This document shows positions 16,791 through 25,721 of a DNA stretch of 64,000 nt, piece by piece. The notes beneath the pieces are model-generated. The model was not told where the DNA came from, ran no database searches, and saw only the letters and a program-made list of their open reading frames with translations. The translations under genes were made by a program, and so were the position numbers. How positions within the stretch are numbered: position 1 is the first letter of the stretch; the number at the start of each line of letters is the position of its first letter. The stretch is taken from positions 62,001-126,000 of the forward strand of contig CALESJ010000006.1 in assembly GCA_937907025.1 (NCBI GenBank). Reading direction: 5' to 3'. Source of the stretch: an uncultured Faecalibacterium sp. (GTDB lineage Bacteria > Bacillota > Clostridia > Oscillospirales > Ruminococcaceae).

Positions 16791-19625
16791 TTACCGTACG
16801 GCACTGTCCGCCGTTTCGGAATTTTCGTTCAGTGGCGTGCACCCGCCGGCCGAAGGCACCAGAAGAATCTTCTGGAAGTACTCGGCGGCAGGCAGAGAGG
16901 AAGCCTGGGCCGTATCGGACAGAATGCCGTTTATCTCGGTATAGGGGCTGTCTTTGCCATCCAGTGCCAGGAAATAGGCATTGCCGTCGTCCGCCTCCTC
17001 TTCCCCGTCATCGGTGGGTGCAGGGATGGCTACCAGGGAAGACGTTTCCTCGTCCTCCGGGACGGCGGTGGGCTCTGCCTCCATCTCCTCCGCCAGCGCA
17101 TCGGCGTCGGACAGGGTATCATACAGGGTCTGGGCATCCACCGCCTGGGGCTGCGTACCCTGGCCGTCCACATCCAGGTATACGCCCAGAATGGAGCAGA
17201 CCTTGCCGGCCGCCGGAGTAGACCCGGTATTGATGTCCATGGCCAGGTTGGTCTGGGTCATCTCCCCGTCGCCGTTCAGGTCGGCAGGCGCCAGCAGCAC
17301 CTGTTCGGGGTCAAACATACCAAAGAAATTCTGGTCGCTGTACTGCTGCCATACCGTGGTGAAGTTTTCGGCCATAGAGGCATTCTGCCCGTTGCCAGAC
17401 AGCACGCTGTTCAGGATGGACAGAACACGGTCGGCATTTTCCCCAAAGAGCAGTTTCAGGTCGCTCTGCTCCTCTGCGCTGCCCTGGGCCAGACGCTGCA
17501 GCTGGTACATCAGCCGGTAGGAAGAATGGGAGCGCACCGCGTTGCCCTGCTGGAGATTGAGCAGCAGATGGCGGGCATTGTTGCTGGAGAGCTGCTCCCC
17601 GGTAACTTCCGTGTCCAGAAGCGTACTCAGGCCGCTCAGGACCAAGTCGGGGTCGCTGTCGTTGCCAAGCCCCACCACGGTAAACTTGCCGCTGTCCAGC
17701 TGGCTTTCGTTGTAGGTATACAGCCAGGACCAGAAGTCGGCTTCCTCCTGGCTGGAGAAGGTACAGCCGGTGCCCGTATCGATATACTGCTGGTAGCTCA
17801 GTGCCTCGGCGGGGCCGCAGTCTTCCAGCAGCACATTCACGCCCTGGCTTTCATGCAGATACTGTACCAGAGCCTGCTTCATCTGCCAGGTCTGGGCGGT
17901 ATCTTCCGGCGCACCGGCCAGGAACACCCGGTAGTTGCCGTTACCGAAATCTTCACTGCTGATTCCTTCTTCCAGGTCCACCGGGCTGCTGTTGGCCGTC
18001 AGGTAGCTCTGTTCAGGCGTCAGGTCCTGGGCGGCTGTGGTCTGCGCCGTTTCACCGGTGGCCGCCGGCTGCTCCACATGGGCGTCAATGGCCTCCTCGG
18101 CAGTCATATCGTTGTAAAAGAAATCTTGCAGGATGTCACTGTTGGTCTGCCAGTCGGGGTCGTACATAACACGGTCATCCATACCGGTACGCACGCCGTA
18201 GGTACCGTCTACCGGCAGGGACATCTGCTCGGTCTGCACGCCCAGGAAGCCCGGCAGCTGCACCAGCAGCGCCGCGATCTCGGATTTGGTGAAGTTGGTC
18301 TGCACCAGCGGCAGAACGGTATTAAGCAGATTGTCCAGCTCAGTCACGGACGCATGCTGGATCTGGTCCAGCACGGCCTGGATCACTGTGCGCTGACGCA
18401 CGATGCGCTGCCAGTCGTTGTCAATGGCGCGCAGACGGGCATACTGCAGGGCGGTGTATCCGTCCATGTGGTTGAGTCCGGCATGGACCTTGCCCACGAT
18501 CAGCATGGAGTTGGAAGGCACTTCCCAGTTCAGGGCAGCGGCTTCCATCTCGGTCAGCTCAATATCGACGCCGCCCACAGCGTCCACGATCTGCACAAAA
18601 GAGTTGAAGTTGAACCGCACATAATGGTCCAAGTCCAGATTCAGACACTCGGACACAGTGTCCATGGTCAGTTTGGCGCCGCCATACCGGAAGGTATGGG
18701 TGATCCAGTCATACTGGTCTTCGTACCCTTCCATCATGATGGGCACGCCGGTGGCGCGCTCGATGGACACCAGCTTGATGGTGTCCTCCTGAATATTCAG
18801 CGACGCCACAATCAGGCTGTCAGCCCGGGCGTCATCACTGAACTCGGTGGTATCGTCGGTGCCGTCCAGCTCATTCAGATGGGTGAAGGCATCGGCATCG
18901 TTGACGGCGTCGGTGCGTTCGTCGGTACTGATGAGCAGAATGTTCAGCACATTGTCATCCTCAAAAGGGCTGCCCTCCGGCATGACCATATCTCCGGTGT
19001 TGTGTTCCAGACCGGTACCATCCAGGTCCTGGTCCTCCCCGGCATCAATGGTGCCCATGCTGTCCACCGTACCGTCATCATAGCGGATCAGGTCCAGCTT
19101 ACCGTTGACATACGCCACCGCCAGGCCTGCAAACACCACAACCACACACAGCACGCCCAGCAGGATGCGGGCCCATACCGGCAGGCGGCGTTTTTTCGGT
19201 GTGGCATCGGCTTTCTTTTTGTCGGCAGCTTCGCCCGGCGCAGGCGTTTCCGGCGGCGTTTCTTTGTCCGGTTTCTGTTCCGTGGAATCGGACGCCGGTG
19301 CAGTTTCCTTTTCCGCCGGCTTTGCTTCCGTCTTGTCTTCATCCTCCCCGTCCCGGGCGGCATCTGCAGCGGAGTCCGAGGTTTCCGGTTCCGCCTTCGG
19401 CTGTTCTTCCGCCGGTTCGGTAGCGGGTGTGTTTTCTTCAGGTTCAGCCTGCGGGGCGGGGGCTTCTTCCGTCTGCTCCGCAGCCTCTGCCGATGTATTT
19501 TTCCCGGTAATGGGTTCGGAAGAGGCATCCGGCTGCGGCTCGGCAGCGGCGGGTGCCTGTTTTTCCGGTTCTGCCGGTGTTTCTTCCGGCTCGGTGTTGA
19601 CGGCCTTTTTTTCTTCTTCCTTCAT
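16791..19625 (-). CDS. LytR-CpsA-Psr (LCP) protein with long C-terminal extension
   Basis: A 944-residue single-pass protein. Residues 1-145 are cytoplasmic, very rich in Glu/Pro/Ala and ending in a KKRR stop signal; the membrane segment is about 149-172. The LCP domain spans about 222-425, with RADSLIVASLN, the VSIERAT Arg (R290) and ALQYARLRAIDNDWQRIVRQ carrying the phosphate-binding Arg cluster. LCP enzymes attach wall polymers to peptidoglycan from polyprenyl pyrophosphate carriers. Residues about 555-790 resemble the erythromycin esterase/Tiki-like fold but lack its catalytic Glu/His (GAPED instead of a GE.H motif). The tail to 944 is acidic and unassigned. Most LCP proteins are 300-500 residues. 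It lies 10 nt after the polytopic membrane protein gene. Confidence 0.85.
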   Translation of the reverse strand: MKEEEKKAVNTEPEETPAEPEKQAPAAAEPQPDASSEPITGKNTSAEAAEQTEEAPAPQAEPEENTPATEPAEEQPKAEPETSDSAADAARDGEDEDKTEAKPAEKETAPASDSTEQKPDKETPPETPAPGEAADKKKADATPKKRRLPVWARILLGVLCVVVVFAGLAVAYVNGKLDLIRYDDGTVDSMGTIDAGEDQDLDGTGLEHNTGDMVMPEGSPFEDDNVLNILLISTDERTDAVNDADAFTHLNELDGTDDTTEFSDDARADSLIVASLNIQEDTIKLVSIERATGVPIMMEGYEDQYDWITHTFRYGGAKLTMDTVSECLNLDLDHYVRFNFNSFVQIVDAVGGVDIELTEMEAAALNWEVPSNSMLIVGKVHAGLNHMDGYTALQYARLRAIDNDWQRIVRQRTVIQAVLDQIQHASVTELDNLLNTVLPLVQTNFTKSEIAALLVQLPGFLGVQTEQMSLPVDGTYGVRTGMDDRVMYDPDWQTNSDILQDFFYNDMTAEEAIDAHVEQPAATGETAQTTAAQDLTPEQSYLTANSSPVDLEEGISSEDFGNGNYRVFLAGAPEDTAQTWQMKQALVQYLHESQGVNVLLEDCGPAEALSYQQYIDTGTGCTFSSQEEADFWSWLYTYNESQLDSGKFTVVGLGNDSDPDLVLSGLSTLLDTEVTGEQLSSNNARHLLLNLQQGNAVRSHSSYRLMYQLQRLAQGSAEEQSDLKLLFGENADRVLSILNSVLSGNGQNASMAENFTTVWQQYSDQNFFGMFDPEQVLLAPADLNGDGEMTQTNLAMDINTGSTPAAGKVCSILGVYLDVDGQGTQPQAVDAQTLYDTLSDADALAEEMEAEPTAVPEDEETSSLVAIPAPTDDGEEEADDGNAYFLALDGKDSPYTEINGILSDTAQASSLPAAEYFQKILLVPSAGGCTPLNENSETADSAVR

Positions 19626-19635
19626 ATTACTTTCC

Positions 19636-20955
19636 TCATTGTTTGCGCCACAAACGGCGGAAGCCTGCTTTCAGGCTGCAAGAGTAGTACACGAACGCCA
19701 GCCCCGCAAACACCGTGGGAGCCAGTGCACGCCAGGTAAACCAGCCGTGCTGGATGGAATGCGCCCGCAGCGCTGCCAGCCAGACCGGCGCCATCAGGGT
19801 GGTAAGCCCCAACGGCAGCGCACGCAGCAGGGCGTCCCGGCTGCGCAGGCAGACCACAAACGCCACCACGCACAGCACCGCCAGAATCACCAGCGGCCAG
19901 AACAGTCCCCTGGACTGCAGCGCATCATACACAAAGGCAAGGATATTGCCCCAGGTCAGCTCAATGCCGTGCCAGGTATCGGCAGCGGTGCGTACCCCCA
20001 TCTGGTGGATGGCGTCCGCAATGACGTTCTGCCCGGTAACAAGCCCGGCCAGCACCCATTTCAGGCCCCAGCATACGCCATACCCCACGCCCCAGCACAG
20101 GGCCCCGGAAATGACCGGGGCACACTGGCGGGGACCGGAACACAGGCGCTGCGGCACACATACCAGCCATACTGCCACCGGCAGTCCCAGCGTCAGGATG
20201 GGCGTGACCAGCAGGTCGCAGAACGCTGTGGCAGTGCCCAGCACCACCAGCCCCACCGCCATGTCCGATGCCGTGCGGGGACCGAAGCGTTTGTCCAGAA
20301 CCCAGGCACAGCCCGCATAGGCCAGGAAAAAGGTGGTAAAGAACTGTACCTGCCGGGGCACGAAAAACACGCTGACTGCCAGCTGACTGACGACGAACCA
20401 GAGAGCCGGACGCCATCCGGCCTGTTTCCACAGGCGGGCCAGAACCAGAGCCAGCAGCACAAACAGCACAACGTACTGCACCAGCCGTACCTGCCCGTAA
20501 GTCAGGAATGCCAGCAGCGGCCGCAGCCAGATGAGATAGCCATGCCAGTACCGGGCATAGGAGAAGGCTTCCAGGTCCTGCGGCAGATCGGTTCCCGCTT
20601 CTCTGGCTTCCAGATACTCGGCCAGGTCGTCCTGCATGGATTCAAAGTTATCCACATTGTAAGTAGTGCTGCGCATCATGGCGGTCAGCGGGTCGGTTTC
20701 ATCCGCAGCGGCCGCCTCGAACAGCATGATGGTGTCAGTATAATTATCCATCTGGAAGAGCTTGAACCCGAGATACTCGGGATACAGCCCTTCCTGCTGC
20801 AAAAGCGGAACAGACCGGGCAATGTTGCGCCGCACCGGGGTTCCGGGCACACAATATGCCGCAAACAGCAGCACGAACAGCAGCACAAAGGTGGCTGCGA
20901 AGGCCACCGCTGCCCGCCCTAAAAAGGCCGGGGCCGAAAGTGATTTTTGCCGCAC
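19636..20955 (-). CDS. Polytopic membrane protein of unknown function
   Basis: Not assigned. A 439-residue protein with one N-terminal span, a large outside loop (about residues 50-140, with MDNYTDTIMLFEAA and YWHGYLIWLRPLL) and about nine further spans. This topology, with an acidic first loop, recalls GT-C lipid-linked sugar transferases, but I see no decisive motif. The GTG at 20955 is chosen because AGGAAAGGAG lies 9 nt before it; the in-frame ATG at 20994 has no ribosome binding site. The gene is co-transcribed with the LCP gene (10-nt gap) and lies after ftsW. Confidence 0.75.
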   Translation of the reverse strand: MRQKSLSAPAFLGRAAVAFAATFVLLFVLLFAAYCVPGTPVRRNIARSVPLLQQEGLYPEYLGFKLFQMDNYTDTIMLFEAAAADETDPLTAMMRSTTYNVDNFESMQDDLAEYLEAREAGTDLPQDLEAFSYARYWHGYLIWLRPLLAFLTYGQVRLVQYVVLFVLLALVLARLWKQAGWRPALWFVVSQLAVSVFFVPRQVQFFTTFFLAYAGCAWVLDKRFGPRTASDMAVGLVVLGTATAFCDLLVTPILTLGLPVAVWLVCVPQRLCSGPRQCAPVISGALCWGVGYGVCWGLKWVLAGLVTGQNVIADAIHQMGVRTAADTWHGIELTWGNILAFVYDALQSRGLFWPLVILAVLCVVAFVVCLRSRDALLRALPLGLTTLMAPVWLAALRAHSIQHGWFTWRALAPTVFAGLAFVYYSCSLKAGFRRLWRKQ

Positions 20956-21002
20956 GGGCAGGCTCTCCTTTCCTGTGGGCACACAAAGGTGCATTATGCA
21001 TC

Positions 21003-21031
21003 AGTATACCACACACGCCCCCAGCAAACAA
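21003..21031 (-). promoter_or_regulatory. Promoter of the membrane protein-LCP pair
   Basis: TTGTTT (21026-21031), 17-nt spacer, TATACT (21003-21008), in the gap after ftsW. Confidence 0.55.
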
Positions 21032-21060
21032 GTGAAAAGGATGTGTACAACACCCCGGAT

Positions 21061-22203
21061 TCAACCGGCATCGGCCTGACGGGAAACGGAAAGAACGATT
21101 CCCATTTCCCCCAGCAGCATGAGCAGGCTTGTGCCGCCGGAGGAGAAAAAGGGCAGGCTGATACCGGTGTTGGGGATACTGTTGGTGACCACCGCGATAT
21201 TGAGCACCGCCTGCAGAATAACCTGAGTGACGAATCCCACCACCAAAAGAGCCCCGAATTTATCCCGGGCGCGCACCGCGATGTGCATTCCCCGCAAAAA
21301 CAGTGCCAGAAACAGCACCACCACCAGTGCCGCCCCCACAAAGCCCAGTTCCTCGCACAGAATGGAAAAGATAAAGTCGTTCTGAGGTTCAGGCACATAC
21401 AGGTACTTCTGGCGGCTGTTGCCCAGACCAAGCCCCACGATGCCGCCCGACGCAATGGCATACAGGCTCTGGATGGTCTGATGGCCGGCTCCCAGCGGGT
21501 CCGCAAAAGGGTCCAGCCAGGAGGACAGACGGCTGGTGGCATACGGCACCAGATCCGGCAGCAGCACCACCGCCGCTGCAATCGCGCCAATCCCCAGTGC
21601 CCCGGCCATGCCGAACCACTGCAGACCGGTACCACCCACAAACATGAGCACTGCACCGATGCCCAGAATCAGCACCGTTCCGGACAGATGGGGTTCCAGC
21701 AGCATGAGCACCGCCACCACCCCAAGCACAAGAGCAAAAGGCAGCACCCCGGTGGAAAAGCGTTTCATTCTGTCATGGTTGAGGGAAATGATGTGGGAAA
21801 AAACCAGCACCACCGAAAATTTGGCGATCTCACTGGGCTGCAGGGTGCCCAGGCCCGGAATGACGATCCAGCGCTTGCAGCCGTTGTATTCGGGCATGAA
21901 CAGCACGACCACCAGCAGAACCAGAGAGATTCCCAGCAGCCACCAGCACAGCTTGTGCCAGATGTGATAATCCACCAGCGAGGCCGCATACATGGCAAGG
22001 ACTCCCAGCACCGCAAACAACAGCTGCGGGCGGATATAGGTATAGGCATCCCCGCGGCGGTAGAGCGCCACCGCATACCCGGCAGAAAACAGCATGAGCA
22101 GACCGTATGCCAGAAGCAGCAGCAGAATGGCCACAAACGGCAGATCAAATCCGGGCAGTGCAGCGGCCCGCCGGGTCAGTTTTTTGGCAACGGACATGGA
22201 CAT
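21061..22203 (-). CDS. ftsW: SEDS-family peptidoglycan polymerase FtsW/SpoVE
   Basis: A 380-residue polytopic SEDS glycosyltransferase. Marks are YAVALYRRGD after TM1, KRWIVIPGLGTLQPSEIAK, LLEPHLSGTVLIL, and the C-terminal NSIPNTGISLPFFSSGGTS, which is characteristic of FtsW/RodA/SpoVE. QPSEIAKF and the NTG-containing loop favour FtsW or SpoVE over RodA. SEDS proteins polymerise lipid II together with a class B PBP; no such PBP lies adjacent. The AAGGGGG ribosome binding site is buried in a hairpin that ends in a U-tract next to the ATG. Confidence 0.93.
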   Translation of the reverse strand: MSMSVAKKLTRRAAALPGFDLPFVAILLLLLAYGLLMLFSAGYAVALYRRGDAYTYIRPQLLFAVLGVLAMYAASLVDYHIWHKLCWWLLGISLVLLVVVLFMPEYNGCKRWIVIPGLGTLQPSEIAKFSVVLVFSHIISLNHDRMKRFSTGVLPFALVLGVVAVLMLLEPHLSGTVLILGIGAVLMFVGGTGLQWFGMAGALGIGAIAAAVVLLPDLVPYATSRLSSWLDPFADPLGAGHQTIQSLYAIASGGIVGLGLGNSRQKYLYVPEPQNDFIFSILCEELGFVGAALVVVLFLALFLRGMHIAVRARDKFGALLVVGFVTQVILQAVLNIAVVTNSIPNTGISLPFFSSGGTSLLMLLGEMGIVLSVSRQADAG

Positions 22204-22246
22204 AAAAAAGCCCCCTTCCCCGCCTATTGTACGCGGAAAAGGGAGC
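22204..22246 (-). terminator. Terminator-like hairpin abutting the ftsW start codon
   Basis: Two 14-nt arms (22210-22223 and 22233-22246) pair with few mismatches, followed on the minus strand by TTTTTT at 22204-22209 and immediately by the ftsW ATG at 22203. The AAGGGGG in the 3' arm is also the only plausible ribosome binding site for ftsW, so the element could act as terminator, attenuator or translational lock. Confidence 0.75.
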
Positions 22247-22275
22247 TGTTAGTCAGGTATGCCGGATTTTTCGGC

Positions 22276-25200
22276 TCAACCGATGGTGGTCAGGGTGGTG
22301 CCGGGGTAGTAGTGCTGCAGAATCTGCTGGTAGTTCCAGCCGTTCTGGGCATAGCCGATGGCGCCCCACTGGCTCATACCGCAGCCATGGCCGTAGCCGT
22401 ACACATCAAAGATGAAGCAGTCCAGCCCGGCATCGTATTTAACGGTGAAGCACTGGCTGCGCAGGCTGCGTCCATCGACACTGCAGCCGGCAGTGAGCAC
22501 TTCCCGGAACCAGCGGCCGGAGCAGGTATCGTTGCCGCTGGCATTGGGACCAATCTGCATTTGGGAAACCCAGCCGTACTCGTTGGTGGACAGGATGATA
22601 AACCAGTTGTTGGGGTCCACACCGGACAGGTCCACGCCCATCTTTTCCTTGATGCGATCCTGCAGGGTCTGGCGGGAGAAGCGGGCGCAGCCGGTGTTAT
22701 ATCCGTTGGTGTTCCAGTTGGTAGCCACGCTCTGGTCGTAGGGGCTGTCCACCGCCACCAGCCAGGGACGGGCACTGCCCCATACATCTGCCGAGGAGGC
22801 CGTACCGGTGGAAGCCGAGGCAAAGTACGGTGTGAAGCAAACCTGCCCGTTGTAGGTCACCAGCACGTTGGCTACCTCCTGGGCGGCCGCCGTGGCAGCG
22901 CTGCCGGGCGTGGTGCCCGCCACCGAGGGATACCCGCTCTGGCCGAGAATCCAGCTGTGGGTAGCCACACACTGCGCCTTGTAGGCTTCCGCCGGGGCGT
23001 TGGGTCCCAGCTCGTTCTGAGCCACCATGGCCAGGCAGGTGACCAGATCCATCGTCTGGGCAGTTCCGTTCATGGTCACGTTAATGGTACCGGAAACGGT
23101 GGAACCGGAAGACCCGGAAGAATCGGAAGAACCCGAAGAGCTGGAAGAATCAGAGGACGAACCGGCATCCGACGATGCGGAGGAATCCCCGCCTTCGCTG
23201 CCTTCCGAGGAGGACGAGGAAGAGGAGGACGACCCCGACGTGATGCTGTCGATGGTAACGGTCTGTTCCGGCAGCGTGCCCTCGGCGCCCTGGTTGATGT
23301 CGGTTTCAGCAGCGCCGGACTGCCCGGCAATATCCGTCAGGCCCGCCAGCAGGTCATCTGCCGAAGCGATCAGATCCTGGGTCTGTTGGGTCAGGGACGC
23401 CAGAGAGGCGTCCATCTCGTTGCTGGCAGAGGAGGAGGCTGTACCGTTGTTCTGGTTTCCGCTCCCGCCAGTCCCGGCGCGCAGACCGGTCAGGGTGGTG
23501 TAACGGTCCATCTGGCTGCTCATCAGGGAAGCACGGTCAGGCGCGGATTTGCCTTCACTCTCATACTGCACACCCGTGAGCAGAGCATTTTCATTGGTGG
23601 AGATGGTGGCCGTCAGCGCCGGGTCCTCATCATCGCGGACCAGACGCCCGGTAACGCACAGGCGCACGCCTTCGGTACTGCTGTCCCCCACCAGGGTCAG
23701 GTAACTTTCTCCGTCGGCAGAGGCCGAAGTGCTGTTGTACAGGCTGCGGGTACCGATATTCAGCGAGAAGTCCAGATAATTATAATAGTTGGAGAGGTCG
23801 GTGTAGGCCGCCGGGTCAAAGCTGTTGGCCTCGTTGGGGTCCTGGTAATAGACCGCCACCACCTTGCAGCGGTAGGCCGTACCCGGCAGGTAAAGGGTGA
23901 AACCGCTGTTTTCCTGCACGGCATCGATGTTTTCCAGGTCAGCCAGACTGCCGCCCCAATCAATGACCGTATTGGACGGCGTTGTGCTGCCCAGCCAGTC
24001 CTCGGTTGCAAAGATGGACGCTGCATCCTCGGACTGGCTGAGGGCGTCCTGCCGGTCCTGCGCATAGACAAACTGGCCTTCCATGCCTGGCAGGGCCAGA
24101 TATCCGGTCACGCCATCCAGGCGTTCCATGCCTTTGGCCAGATATTTTTCGGCGGTAGTGTCGAAAGTTGCGGTACCGTATCCCTTGGGAGCCGGGCGGA
24201 TGCCCAGATCATTGCGGAAGAAGTACCACACACCGCCCGCAGCCAGCGTCAGGACCAGCACCACACAAAGGAAGGTCAGAATGGCCCCCCGGCGGCGACG
24301 GCGCTGGGTCTTTTCAATCATGGCCAGACTGCGGTTTTTGATGGCCGAAGCATCCGGTGTGCGGCGCTTGCCTGCACCGGAAGACGGAGCGGACGCCGGC
24401 ACATCCACCTTATCGAACAGCATACTGGCTGCCTGCTGGAGGTCCTCGGTGGAATGGGGCGGTTCCTTCTCATCGGCCGCCATGGCTTCTGCGATGGCCT
24501 TGGGGTCCAGCCCGGCGGAAAAGTCCGGAATATCGTCATCCAGAAGGGACGGGGCCGGCTGACCGCGCTGGGCGGTATCCTCCGCAGGGGCAGCGGGCTG
24601 CAGCGGCGTATCAAAAGCGGCCGTTCCCTGCCCGCGTTGGCTGCGGGAAGCAGCTGCCGCCTGGGGACCTGCCGTGGTGAAATCCATCGGATCGGGTTCG
24701 GCAGGGGTATCAAAGCCCAACGCCTTGGTAACCGACTCCGGCACGGATGTATCCTGCGCAGCTGCGGCTTTCGGCGCGGCTGCGGCCTTCGGCGCAGCGG
24801 GAGCAGTATCCGGCGCTTCAAAGGTAATGGTTCCCGTGGGTGCAGTATCCACCGCGGCCGTCCGTGCCGCCGGACGGGACCGGCGGGGCGTAAACCGTCC
24901 GGTGATGGACGAAGCACGGGGCTGGCCTTCCTGGGACACGATCAGCAGCGGCCGCTCGTGCCCGGGGCGGAAGGTAATGGCCGACGGCAGCGGCTTGAGC
25001 CCCAGCGCCCGGCGGCGGACCATGTCCAGCAAGCTGTTGGCAATGGCGGCATCGCTGTGGTCCGGGCTGACAGCCGTGGCCACCGCCCCGCGCTTATCAC
25101 ACAGCAGGACAAAAGGCGCCTGCCCGACAGTGGCCGGCATGTACACCACGGCATAGTCGGCCCCGCCGTAAGCCAGGGCCAGCTGGGCGCGGCCTGCGGC

Positions 25201-25671
25201 GGCCTGCACCACATCACCGGGGAATTTTTCCAGCAGGGACGCCGGTGTGATCAGCTTGCGGGCAGTTTCCCGGTCAGCCCAGGTCTGGGTGCCGAAATCA
25301 TAGGCTGCTTCGCTGTGTTCCAGCGGCTGCAGGCGCGCACCGATAAGACGGCCGGTGGTTTCATCGGCGGCCACCAGCAGACGGCGCTTTTTCAGCAGCA
25401 CATCCAGCGTGGCCTGGGCCAGGCCGGTTTCACCGTCGGCATACACCGTATCACCAAGGCGGGCACGCAGTTTCTGGACCCACTTTTCGCAGTATTCGTC
25501 GGCCATGGCCTGCGTCGGCGCACTGACCTGCACGCAGACCGCGAACTCTCCGTCGCGCTCCAGCAGGCGCAGACCGGAGCAGCCTTCGGCCTGCACCGCA
25601 CGCAGCGCGGCACGGACATCGGCCGCCGGCAGGCCGAACACCCGCAAAATGCGCATTTGGCTCGATAGCAT
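22276..25671 (-). CDS. SpoIID/LytB-domain protein fused to CinA-like and sortase-like regions
   Basis: A 1131-residue protein, one membrane pass at about 463-484. Residues 6-225 parallel the KH plus PncC part of CinA (LLVAADETTGRLIGA for the ESCTGG region, TWADRETARK for the TY...K region), with the catalytic residues replaced. Residues 230-455 are low-complexity cytoplasmic linker. Residues 505-690 read like a class B sortase whose YGHN and TLSTC motifs have become DWGGS and TLVGDS. A Ser-rich linker (811-857) precedes a SpoIID/amidase-enhancer domain (862-1131) with LAMVAQNELGPNAPAEAYKAQ and GYGHGCGMSQWGAIGYA. SpoIID cleaves denuded glycan strands. The ATG at 25671 has an AGGAGGAA site. It follows cinA by 50 nt. 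Confidence 0.82.
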   Translation of the reverse strand: MLSSQMRILRVFGLPAADVRAALRAVQAEGCSGLRLLERDGEFAVCVQVSAPTQAMADEYCEKWVQKLRARLGDTVYADGETGLAQATLDVLLKKRRLLVAADETTGRLIGARLQPLEHSEAAYDFGTQTWADRETARKLITPASLLEKFPGDVVQAAAGRAQLALAYGGADYAVVYMPATVGQAPFVLLCDKRGAVATAVSPDHSDAAIANSLLDMVRRRALGLKPLPSAITFRPGHERPLLIVSQEGQPRASSITGRFTPRRSRPAARTAAVDTAPTGTITFEAPDTAPAAPKAAAAPKAAAAQDTSVPESVTKALGFDTPAEPDPMDFTTAGPQAAAASRSQRGQGTAAFDTPLQPAAPAEDTAQRGQPAPSLLDDDIPDFSAGLDPKAIAEAMAADEKEPPHSTEDLQQAASMLFDKVDVPASAPSSGAGKRRTPDASAIKNRSLAMIEKTQRRRRRGAILTFLCVVLVLTLAAGGVWYFFRNDLGIRPAPKGYGTATFDTTAEKYLAKGMERLDGVTGYLALPGMEGQFVYAQDRQDALSQSEDAASIFATEDWLGSTTPSNTVIDWGGSLADLENIDAVQENSGFTLYLPGTAYRCKVVAVYYQDPNEANSFDPAAYTDLSNYYNYLDFSLNIGTRSLYNSTSASADGESYLTLVGDSSTEGVRLCVTGRLVRDDEDPALTATISTNENALLTGVQYESEGKSAPDRASLMSSQMDRYTTLTGLRAGTGGSGNQNNGTASSSASNEMDASLASLTQQTQDLIASADDLLAGLTDIAGQSGAAETDINQGAEGTLPEQTVTIDSITSGSSSSSSSSSEGSEGGDSSASSDAGSSSDSSSSSGSSDSSGSSGSTVSGTINVTMNGTAQTMDLVTCLAMVAQNELGPNAPAEAYKAQCVATHSWILGQSGYPSVAGTTPGSAATAAAQEVANVLVTYNGQVCFTPYFASASTGTASSADVWGSARPWLVAVDSPYDQSVATNWNTNGYNTGCARFSRQTLQDRIKEKMGVDLSGVDPNNWFIILSTNEYGWVSQMQIGPNASGNDTCSGRWFREVLTAGCSVDGRSLRSQCFTVKYDAGLDCFIFDVYGYGHGCGMSQWGAIGYAQNGWNYQQILQHYYPGTTLTTIG

Positions 25672-25721
25672 AGGGAGTTCCTCCTGTTGTGAACTATGGT
25701 TGAATGGGATCAAAATCCCGG

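Noticed and set aside
20947..25668. A 1573-codon plus-strand frame opposite ftsW and the SpoIID gene
   Set aside because: It crosses several real genes and a terminator, and its His/Gln/Arg/Gly-rich composition is that of an antisense shadow.
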